This document shows, in pieces, positions 49,185-58,911 of a stretch of 64,000 nucleotides of DNA. The DNA lies in the NCBI GenBank assembly GCA_004009845.1, contig RMBW01000038.1, positions 62,001-126,000 of the forward strand, read 5' to 3'. Source of the DNA: Davidsoniella eucalypti (Eukaryota; Ascomycota; Sordariomycetes; Microascales; Ceratocystidaceae). Below the pieces are notes generated by a model. The model was not told the DNA's origin, searched no databases, and saw nothing but the letters and a program-made list of their open reading frames with translations. Made by a program: the position numbers and the translations under genes. Positions within the stretch are counted from its first letter, which is position 1. Each line of letters begins with the position of its first letter.

Positions 49185-50297
49185 TACAAGAATATCAGAG
49201 CAGAGGGACAAGAGGGAGTCGGTGCTATGAAAGGCGAGAGAGATGAGAAGCGTCAGTGACCGTGACTTGTGCTTTTATATACAACGAATTGCTTTGATAG
49301 AGTAGAGGTTAACTTCATATAAGAAACAATGAGTTATGGATGAGATTCGATCCTCATAATGAGAGATTGATAATGAACTTATGGAGCAAAAAGTCGACAA
49401 AATCTCAAAGGCAGGAGAACAATCACCCACATACCTAGTACAAAGTGGCCCACAATAAAGGGAGGCTTGATTCAAGATAGGAACGGGATGTTCCCAATTA
49501 GACAATGATTTAGTTGATCTGATTATCTTTTTAGGGCAATATGGATAGCGAAGATATGGTTTGTTCGAATACTTCAAGAAATGAATAAGAAAATGAGAGC
49601 TTATACAGCATGTGTACAAGAGTCTATGTAGCGAGAAAGAAAAATGAGGGGATGGTAGTGGTTTTTATACATATGTACATCAACCCCCATCTCTATGGCC
49701 CGAAGAAAACGGACTGGGAGAGACGCGGACTGTTGTGTGCTTAGGCAAAGGACATTGTGATGTTGGACGCCATAATATGATAAGATAGAGAAAGGCAAGA
49801 CAGCAAAGTGCAAAGCTGATGCCATTTAGCTCCGGCCACATCTATGTGAGCGGTATGAAAATTGGCATGCTGCTAGTAAGCTTCTTACAATCAAGGGTGT
49901 TCAGCTCTGGCGGTATCTATATTTGAGGCTGTCGGATGTTACATACGTATACAGCACCAGTTCACCATGCAGATGTATGTAAGCAGCCTTTGTTTTTACC
50001 AAGACAACCAACAAAGATAGCGGCACTTGCAATTGGCTCGTATGCATATAACAATGTACGTTGATATGCGATGTGTGATGAGCCAGATTCACGCTAATAA
50101 AATAGGTTGAGTGAGACAAATGTTCACTAATCCAGCGGCTATTGTTAACCAATGGCCGGTATTTGTTATCTATGTCTCTAGTTGTTCTCTTCGGAGATAG
50201 GCAATGGCCTTGAAAATCTATGTGATACATCATGTTCAGTTGATATCTAATTATGATACTATTTAACCCTACCTACTCTGTATTTCTTTATCCAACC

Positions 50298-50368
50298 TTT
50301 TATGTCTTTACGTAGACCAGACACTAGTATATCGTTAGACGTCGAGAAACCCCCATGATGGAGGTCCG
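50298..50368 (-). repeat. Dispersed repeat, copy C (inverted)
   Basis: On the minus strand it reads CGGACCTCCATCATGGGGG, then TTTCTCGACGTCTAACGAT, ACTAGTGTC, ACGTAAAGACATAAAA. It matches copies A and B over the core but lies about 12 kb from them with no LINE coding remnant attached. Confidence 0.65.
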
Positions 50369-51120
50369 AACTAAAAAAAGCAAAACAGAAAAACACAGAT
50401 AACAAGATCGAATTTCGGCATGGGGGAAGCAGTAGAAGATAAGCAGCGCTAGCCTAGACTTGTTTCTTCACTGTCCACCTGGCAGGCTGGTAGAAACACA
50501 AAGGAAAAGACCAGAGGTGGTGAGAAGGCCCCTTGAGAGGTAAGCAAACGGGGCCTCACAAAACGGCATCATGAAATAAACCAATAGATGCGGGAGAATA
50601 GACAGCGACATTGGTGATATGTGCTGGTGGCTCTTGAAAACCCACGACGGATGAGAATTTTCCATCTTTGGACAAAGGAGGAGGCACCATGAACCCAAAG
50701 GAGGGAAGGTTGGCCTACTTTGTATTTTGCATTACAGTTGATTTCACAATGATGTTGCGCTTGTTGTAAAATCCTACATATAGTTGTATCTGTATGCAAC
50801 AGGCTGACAATCTATTAAGCGAAGATCCGTTTTCACGATAAAATAAAGAGACGACAAAATAGTTCTTGGACGGAAGAAAAAAAAGGTCCACTAGTAAATC
50901 TCCTACTGTGTAGATATTTGATTTTAGTACAATATAGTTTAGAATAGCTAAATAAAACGAAATTAATTTCATGTGGAAAGATGCGATTTCCGCAGAAACT
51001 ATCATGTAGCTTGAAAGCTGAGCACGAAAAGTTCGGTAAAAACAACTAGAGAATTGAAAAGATAAGTAAAGGATTTACTTGAGATATGCCCCGGATCCAA
51101 TCACAGGCGACGCTTTGCTT

Positions 51121-51126
51121 CACGTG
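51121..51126. promoter_or_regulatory. CACGTG (E-box/PHO-type) site
   Basis: Palindromic CACGTG about 1.5 kb before the acid phosphatase start; too far to assign with confidence. Confidence 0.25.
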
Positions 51127-51892
51127 CCAAAGGAAGACCTGACAGTTGGCGTTGGCATAATGCAGCTTGTTTTGCTACAATCTTGTAATTTTCCAGTTCT
51201 CATATCCTTTCAATGTCCTAACATCGACTTTAAAGCTTAATGCCAAATTGGGCTAGTTACATGAAGGTCTTGATCGGAAAGAAAGCCGTGTTTTCTCTTA
51301 CTCTGATTCGATATATCGACGTTAGAAGATCGGTGATTATAGTGGCGAGTCAATAGTTTCTAGAATATAAAATCCCTGGATCTAATAGTCTCAAAAATGT
51401 GGCATCGTTCTTTGGATTGGCAGGACGAGGTACGATAGTAAGCAAAGATGACATTGTTATGACGATGCCACTACGGGAAGTTGCCGAGGAAGGAGGTAGA
51501 TCTCGTTCCTAGAAGGTGGCAATGGATGTGACTGCGGGAACGGAAAACTGGTGAATGCTGTGTTACTGAGACTCAAGAGCCTCTATAAACATCATACACA
51601 TGGTATGACTGTGACACCATCCCTACTCAGTATGCTAGATATCTCTGTCTCACAGTAGCTCAGCCAATCCTATGGAGTCGATAGTGGCTATTGGAAACAC
51701 AACTTGACTTCACTGCTTAAAGACCATGTCTATGTATTGAAAATAACAAGAGACACATAAGACGGAGGTCGTTTCCACCAGCGCAATGTGCCAGGATGGG
51801 CCTCGGAGCAAGCTTCCCGAAGCAGTTCTTGGAGCCTAGGCCAAGAAAGCTCGACAGTCAAACAACATGATATGTTCTGGTTTATGACAACG

Positions 51893-51900
51893 CACGTGGG
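51893..51900 (+). promoter_or_regulatory. Possible PHO-type site CACGTGGG upstream of the acid phosphatase
   Basis: CACGTGGG fits the high-affinity Pho4/NUC-1 consensus (CACGTG followed by G/T and G). It lies about 740 bp upstream of a secreted acid phosphatase, the classic phosphate-starvation target. Assignment is by position and motif only. Confidence 0.4.
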
Positions 51901-52634
51901 CCGTTGAGTCGTAGATGAAAGCCAGCCGTCGAAGAAACAAGAGCAGGGGGGCACAAGGGGCTGGTTGACAGACTTCATTGTCTTCTCTCTCAATTCTTGA
52001 AGAAAGCACGGTGACCGAAAGAAGCTAAAGTCTCATCCTGGCTCGTGGCATAAACAAAACCGTCCTCTGTCTAGCAGAAATTTGAGATCCAGGTTCCTGA
52101 GCTAGCCATGGGTGTGTGTAATGCTCTTAGTCCAAGCAAGCCAAATTCATAATGGGGGAAGAGGAGGAAGGTCGCAGTAGCACCTGTGGCGGGGAGACGA
52201 CCTAGAGCTTTGTTTGCCGTTGCAGTGCTGTGTTCTTGGTTCTAATATCAGATACTAAGCAGGAGTTTAGTGCACCGGGTCGACCTTGGCTTGGCTTCAA
52301 GCCGGGATGGAATCCTGTTCTCGGGTTAGCTAACATACTCCAAGTCTTCGCTGAGAGAATAAAGAACGAAGTAGAGACGAACAAGCGGTTGGCAATGCAG
52401 TATAAGAGACGCTCGAGATCCGCACCGTCTGTGCTTCTGATCTTTCCCTTTTTTTCTCTTCGCCAGGCCACCGCATCGCTTTGAAAAGCTTCAGGTCCTT
52501 CCTCCATTCGTTTGGCAGCTTCTCTCCCAATATATCAGAGACGCGTACACTCTTTTCTTCTTCTCGTTACTTTCTTTCTTTTTCCTACTCTATATTTCTC
52601 TTTAATATAATCTCTACTAATTTTAGCTGTCACA

Positions 52635-54370
52635 ATGACTCCTTTTATCAACAACATCGTTCTGCTGGCTACTGCGGCCAGCGCTGTCTCGGCTTCTTCT
52701 TCTGTCAAATATTTGGCTCCCAAAAATGCTATCAAACTACCGGCTAGCTCTTCTGCCAAGGAACCATTGAAGCATGTCGGTGCTAACGGCCCGTACTTTG
52801 CCGGTACGTTATCATAACAGGAATATCTAGGGTATGACTAGGGTTACATATACAACTAACATGGTAATGTAGGCCCCAATGTCAACCAGATCTCCTCTGC
52901 CGTGCCCGTCAACTGCAAGGTTGACAAGGCCGCCTATGTCTCGCGTCACGGCTCGCGCTACCCCGATAGCGGCGCTTACAGCGGCTGGGTCTCTATGTAC
53001 AACCGGGTAAGTTTCTTTTGATATGCGCACTTGTTTTTATCACACCTTGCTGACAAGAAATGGTTGAATAGTTCCAAGCCGGAAACTTTACTGCTACTGG
53101 CGAACTTGCCTTCCTGAAGGACTGGGAGCCGGCTCTGAAGAACAAGGATGAGCAGATTGCTATGGAGAGCCCCACGGGCTGGAAGGAGGCCTATGATATG
53201 GGATACACCCTACGCACCCGCTACCCCGATCTGTACGACGACGGCGATGCCTTCTACACCTGGGCGAACAACTACACCCGGGTTCTGCAGACGGCCCGCA
53301 ACTTTGCCCGCGGCTTCCTGGGCCCTCGTGCCGAGGAGCTTGGCAACGTAGTCTCGGTGACGTCCAAGACTTACGCCGGCGCCATTGGCAACTCGCTGGC
53401 ACCGGCCGACCAGTGCACCGCCTTCTCCGACGACGAGGGCAGTACTTACACATCGGTCTGGAACGGCATCTACATTCCCCCGATCCAGGAGCGGTTGCAG
53501 GCTCTGATCAGCGGCAACCTCACGCTGACGACCACCGACGTTTCTCAAATGCCGTACCTGTGTGGCTTCGAATCGCAGATCACCGGCACGCTGTCGCCGT
53601 GGTGCAACATCTTCACTGACGAAGAGCTGCTTGACTATGAGTACTTCCAGGATCTGCGCTACTGGTACGGTCTGGGCCGCGGTGACGCGCTAGCGCCCAA
53701 GATCATGACTCCCTTCCTGGATTCTCTGCTGGACATTATGAGCGCCGACAACGTCACCGGTATCGATGCCACCGGCGCCTCGTTCGACCTGCCCAAGATC
53801 ATCACCGCCTTCGTTAACGATGGGCAGCTGTCTGAGCTTGTAGCCGTATCCGGCGTCTTCGACGAGCAAGAAGATCTTTCCGCTTCTGAGCGTGATCCTA
53901 GCCGTCTGTTCGTCTCCTCGCACTACACTTGCATGCGTGGTGGTATTTCCTGGGAGCGCATGACCTGCCGTGTTGCCAACAACGCTACCTCGTCTCTGTC
54001 TACCTCAATCGCGCACTACTCCAATACCACCTCGTCCACCTCTTTAGACCCCGTGCTGGCTGCTGCCACTTCGGTTTCTTCTGGCTGCAAGCCCAAAGAA
54101 ACTCTGCTGAGCGAGACTGAGTCGCACGAGGAGACCTTTGTTCGTATCAAGCTCAACGACGCTGTCTACCCTATTCCTTCGTGCCAAGACGGCCCCGGCT
54201 CTTCGTGCAGCCTCGACACTTATGTCGATCTGATCAAGGACAAGTACGCCGAGCAGGGCGACTGGATCACCAACTGCAATGTAACAACTGCCGGCGCCCC
54301 TACTACCGTTAAGGGCGCTTCTTTCTTCACTGACCTGAGCTCTGCTTGGATCCAGGTTCAGGAGGCTTAG
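52635..54370 (+). CDS. Secreted histidine acid phosphatase (phytase-like)
   Basis: Spliced model: 52635-52803, 52873-53006, 53072-54370; 533 aa. Introns of 69 and 65 nt have branches CTAAC and CTGAC. Residues 1-20 form a signal peptide (MTPFINNIVLLATAASAVSA). The catalytic RHGxRxP motif is R81-H82-G83-S84-R85-Y86-P87; H82 would be the phosphohistidine nucleophile. The second-site motif, normally HD, appears as FVNDGQL with N350-D351, so the usual proton-donor His is Asn; the surrounding pattern (LPKIITAFVNDGQLSEL) fits the site. NxS/T sites are common (for example NFT, NYT, NLT, NVT), as in glycosylated extracellular phosphatases. It would release phosphate from phytate or other esters outside the cell. 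Length fits the fungal family (about 450 to 540 aa). Confidence 0.92.
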
Positions 54371-54991
54371 TCAGCAAAGCCGAGTAAAAATATCACCATG
54401 CAACAAGTAATTACTTAGCAAAGTACATAATAATAGAGACAGAAGATGGAAATATCCACTTTGAGCCGTGCTTGCGGATTTTGAAAAAAAATGATACATA
54501 TGCACGTGATACTATTGAGGTAGATATTACAAATGCAGAAATAAGAAAAAAAACGTAGTCACTTAAAGCTAATGGTAATGATATTATTATAAGAACAATA
54601 AAACTATAATGATACTTTGGCCTGTAGAATCAGGCCACGGCCAAAAGAAAGGCCTAACGGCAAAAGAGGACATGTTATGAGACACAGCTCACCTGTTGCA
54701 CAATGATAGATGCAAGCTAAAAGGAAACAGACGTGATATCGTAAAAAACAAAAAGAAAAAGAAACAGAAACACGAACATGAACGAGGTACTCAGCTAGGA
54801 AACGACACCAAGACGATATTTACAGCACAGTCTTATATGCCGTCACCCTTTGTCCTATGAGCATCCCTTCTCCCCTCTCTCCCCCTTCTCCGTCTTCTTC
54901 TTCTTCTTCTTGTTGTATGCGGATCTTTTTTCCGCTCATGTATATAGATGGTCCTGACGGGACTGACTGGTTTAGCACACGCTAGCATGCT
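54371..54991. other. Intergenic between convergent genes, no gene seen
   Basis: AT-rich, with a CTTCTT microsatellite at about 54892-54912. Confidence 0.7.
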
Positions 54992-56593
54992 CTACAAACT
55001 GCGCTTTTTTGTGACTTTTTTATCATCTTTTTTGATTTTACCAAGGAGGCCCGTGACGGTAGATGCTGCCTGACTGGCTAGAGGCAACTGTTCTAGCTTT
55101 CCTACCAGCGCATGCGCATGGCTGAAACGTCCACCGCTGCTTCCACTGCCACCGCCTGTCAATAGGTGGTTAGGTGTAGGCGCAGGCGGTGGTGCTTGGT
55201 AGCCGGTTTGTGGTTGTTGGGAGAAGTACTGCTGGTACGGTGAGGCGCTGTAGCTGACCGGCCGTCTAGGCGGTAGGATAGGCGGCTGTGGCTTGTGGCT
55301 GCTTTCAGGAGCCGGAGCTGCGGTCGTATAATTACCATTAATGTTGGTAGTGCTAGACGATGAGGCGTTAAAGTCCTGGCCCTGGATGCCGTACATTTTC
55401 CGTAGCCTCTCGGTCTCTTTCTCAACCTCGAGCTCGCGACGTAGTCGCTCGCGCTCGGCTTCCTCACGGCGCTTTTGCTCCTTGCGCTTCTTTTCCTCGC
55501 GGTCACGTTTCTCCCGCTCGTAGATCTTGCGCAGACGTTCTGTCTCGGCGTCAATCTCGGCTTGAGTTTGGCGTGCTGGCGGTGGTGAAGGTGTCTGACT
55601 GTTCTTGCGGTGCTGTTCAACTGCAGCAACTGCCGTCTCCTGCAGCGGCTTACGTTGAGGTGAGGCTTTCTTTGCAGGCGCCGTAGGGGTGGTGTTGGAA
55701 GTATTGGCAACTGCAGCGCCAGACATCACGGCAGCGGACTCGGCGGGGTTGGTGGCCTGGGCGTCAGGTGATGTGGAGGCGGCTCCATCTCCGACATTGG
55801 GACGGGAAGTCTTGCGGCGGCCACGGCGCTCGAGGTTGTAAGGGTCCTTGGAGCTTATGAAGAGGTCGCGGATGACTTCTGAGCTCAGTAGCAAAACCAT
55901 CTCCAAGCCCCGGCGGTCTTCGATTTCAACTCTCTGCATATTGGGCTGGTAAATAGCCATCAGCGCGTCGCCGTGCTTGTTCTGCTCAGCAAGTGCGACG
56001 GTGATGTCAGGCTCCTTTGCGCCGCGGCGGCCACTGCCTAGATCGGCGCTGGTGCCGACTAAATAGCACGTCAACGTCTTGTTGCTTAGGCCGCTGCTGC
56101 GCTTCCAGCGAAACGTCAGGCGCGGCACAAGATCGCGTGATGCGGGGCCGTTTTGTTCCTCGCGCTCACGATCGATCTGACTAGTGCTGGGTTTGCGGAA
56201 TGATGTCTGCAGCATCTCAAATTCCCAGCTGCCTCCGCGGCCCCATGAGCCTGGCACTTGACGCATCACGATGGTCTGGTCCGGGTTGTACAGCTGGAAG
56301 TTGATAGTCTCCGGTGGTGAGGGCTCTGTAGCTCCTCCGTTGGCACCGTCGTTGGCGCTGTTCTGGCGCCATTCGGGATCCACGAGCACCTCGGCATAGA
56401 TGATATCGGCAAGCTGCGGGTCGGCAAGTGCGATGGCGTACTTGTTCTTTGCTTCGGGGAGCATCGGGTCGGGCCGGCGCAGAAGAAACTCGGGCTTGGG
56501 CGAGGACCCATGGTGAGTGAAGGTGAAAAGTGTGTTGGTGGGGTTCTCAGCCGAAGGCTTGCCCCGGAACGTGGGCAGGTTTTCGTCAAGCAT
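54992..56593 (-). CDS. Conserved hypothetical protein with charged coiled coil
   Basis: Single exon, 533 aa. Upstream in-frame codons start at GTG 56662, but the first ATG is 56593 (MLDENLPTFRGKPS), chosen as the start. I recognise no named domain. Residues 1-265 look folded (TLFTFTHHGSSPKPEFLLRR, PEAKNKYAIALADP, IIYAEVLVDPEWRQ, and EMVLLLSSEVIRDLFIS), separated by a short disordered stretch. Residues 344-403 are an uninterrupted E/K/R-rich coiled coil (RLRKIYEREKRDREEKKRK type). The rest is Pro/Gln/Ser-rich and ends in a basic KKDDKKVTKKRSL tail. The first section resembles an uncharacterised ascomycete family I cannot name. No signal peptide or membrane segment. Confidence 0.85.
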   Translation of the reverse strand: MLDENLPTFRGKPSAENPTNTLFTFTHHGSSPKPEFLLRRPDPMLPEAKNKYAIALADPQLADIIYAEVLVDPEWRQNSANDGANGGATEPSPPETINFQLYNPDQTIVMRQVPGSWGRGGSWEFEMLQTSFRKPSTSQIDREREEQNGPASRDLVPRLTFRWKRSSGLSNKTLTCYLVGTSADLGSGRRGAKEPDITVALAEQNKHGDALMAIYQPNMQRVEIEDRRGLEMVLLLSSEVIRDLFISSKDPYNLERRGRRKTSRPNVGDGAASTSPDAQATNPAESAAVMSGAAVANTSNTTPTAPAKKASPQRKPLQETAVAAVEQHRKNSQTPSPPPARQTQAEIDAETERLRKIYEREKRDREEKKRKEQKRREEAERERLRRELEVEKETERLRKMYGIQGQDFNASSSSTTNINGNYTTAAPAPESSHKPQPPILPPRRPVSYSASPYQQYFSQQPQTGYQAPPPAPTPNHLLTGGGSGSSGGRFSHAHALVGKLEQLPLASQAASTVTGLLGKIKKDDKKVTKKRSL

Positions 56594-58911
56594 ATTGATG
56601 TTGAGTAAAAGAGAGTATGTAAGAAATATGAGGAGGAGAGAGGAAGAGGGGGAGAGATGCACTGGTCTATGAACACAACAGTGACAAAGAAAAAGCCAAT
56701 GGCAGGCTGCTAAGAGACTAGATTCGACTAGATTTATATGAAAAAGGAAAGAAATAAGATAGATATCGTAGGGCTGCGAGGATAAGCTCTGATCGCTGGA
56801 AGTTTCCTCGGCGTTGCAGAGAGTAGGGTTGGAGAAGAACGGGAAGATCGCAAAGATGAGTAGAGAAAATATGAAGCCTTATATAAAATAAAAGTCACAG
56901 CCTGGGCCCGCTATTTGAGATATGTGGGAACGAAACGAGAATGTAAAGTGGAAAGAGCGCAAAAAATGAAGGAACGTAAGATGGCAGCAGCAGCAATAAA
57001 GTGAAACTACCCTTTTCTGAAGCAGAACTCCAGACAACAGAACAAACAACAAACAAGCAACAGTTACAACTATAGTAACCTTTTCTTTTTCTTCACTTCT
57101 TTCTTATTATTTTTTTTCCTTGCTGCGCCTTTTGGGTGGGCAAGTTGCCTGGCTGCCTGCGGTAAATCCCATTTACCAAGTTAAGTAGCAGCAACAAGGA
57201 TGGGGGGCAACAGAGTTAATTACTTTTCTATCGAGTATCCGCTTTCTGCATTGTCCAAGGTTGCAATTGCAAACACGAACAAAAAAAAAGACAATAACAG
57301 CAGAATAGAAGCGTTACAGTGCAGGTTGTTACTATTCTTGGCACCCGAGTCCTCCCCACAGCTATCTTTTGACTTTTTCACAGTGTAATTACTTTACTTT
57401 ATGAAAGGCTAAGTAAGTCAATGCTGAAAGAGGAAAAAATGGGATAAAAAACATAATACCTTGAATAAAAGGCCCTTCTTGATTGCTATGATATATTAAT
57501 GCCAGAGATATGAACTGTTTGCTTGCTTTGCTTTGCCTTGGTGGTTGGAAAGTCTCGTTCTTCCTATTGCAGTGTTCTTGGCAGGCTAAGCTACATAAAG
57601 ATGCTAATTGATAGTAGACCAAAAGGCAGACTAAACTACAGCATTGTTAACAGATAAGTATCACTATGAATGCAGCAATTCCCATCCTGGTAGAATGCTT
57701 ATGTCGGTGCCTGGTGACTAGGAGTTTCTAGTCGCATTAGACCAGATACTTGCTGCGCCTCGTTCTTCGCCTCGATAGAAAGGGTAGATAGTAGTCACTG
57801 GACAAAGAATGTACATACAACTAGATAGTAGAACACCCGGAAGCTGTGGGCTGTTCTAGGTTCGTAGGCAAAAAGTCAGCCAAGAGCCGAGAGAAGGCGT
57901 GATGGATGGGCTAAGAAGAGATCCAGGACTAGCCTGCCGGTGGCTATGCCAGTAAAAGGGTAGAGCCATGGAATGGAATGAGATGTGTACAGCTGTGTAG
58001 TCGACGATCTGGCTAGCTGGCGATCGACTTATCTTGGTACTGCTCGTTTTCTCGTTCCTGCTGACAGAATACAAGAATACAAGAATCACGCTGGCCAGCT
58101 TCCTTAGCCTGGTCTAGCTAAGTTGTCGCTTCAACTTGTTTGAGACTGGGGGGGCTGTGCCTTGTTTCAAGGTGCTCCAATGGCAAGGTTTATGGTGACT
58201 AGCAAAACAAATACCGATATCAATAGTATAATAGTATATAGTACAAGGCAGATATTATATTCACAAATAGACAAAGAAACAAAGGGCAAAATAGAGTTAA
58301 GATGCTTTATATGAAGCGATACATAGCGAAATACTATATAAAATTCTGCAAACAGGGTCCAGGCAACAAGACGTGAGTCGTAGTAAAGCCACAAACATGA
58401 TGATGATAAGATGAGTAAAAGTAAATAACTACAGTGGATTAACTGTTTCGATCCCAGCTAATAAGAGTATAGATAGAGACAGGTAGAGTTACAGAAGATA
58501 TAAGGGGTGGGAAATAGAGAGAGAGGAGGCTATGAGGGTTATCGCCGTTGAGCGGGAGGAGAGACACAACGAAGAGCCAAAGGAGGTGTTTTGTTTTTTA
58601 GAGTTTGGAAGGGTTTGTTCTTTTTGAAAAGAGCATGCCTTAAAGAAGTTGTCGTGTGAGCCCAAGCCTCCAGTCCTCCCAAGCGTGTATCTAACAGATT
58701 GGAAGTCCGGAGCCAGAGCAAGTGTATGGAAATAAGAGGCTGTATAGCCAGAAATAAGTAAACTAATAAAAAAGACCACGTCGAGTCGAGTTGAGTCAAG
58801 ATCGTATCAAAAGGTGCCGTCAAGAGAGTGTGAGAAGAAGAAGAAAAAGAAGAAAAAGAAGAAGAAAATAATAATACTATAAGAGAGGAAGACAAAGGAA
58901 CAAGGAGACTA
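56594..58911. other. Intergenic, no gene seen
   Basis: AT-rich; A/G-rich near 58500-58890 including a GAAGAAGAA tract at about 58836-58868, probably the 3' flank of the gene ending at 58912. Short minus-strand frames here carry no motif. Confidence 0.6.

Larger units (their letters stand above)
49185..52634. other. Long intergenic region; repeat copy C and PHO-type sites, no firm gene
   Basis: No frame with a family motif. A minus-strand ORF at 51730-51993 (87 codons; ATG-initiated 82-codon version from 51978) has somewhat gene-like composition but no recognisable domain, and is left unannotated. Repeat copy C lies at 50298-50368, and CACGTG motifs at 51121 and 51893. The last 150 nt are the C/T-rich leader of the acid phosphatase gene. 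Confidence 0.5.

Noticed and set aside
51730..51993. 87-codon minus-strand ORF
   Set aside because: Some gene-like composition, but no motif, no clear leader and no neighbour context; not enough to call a gene.
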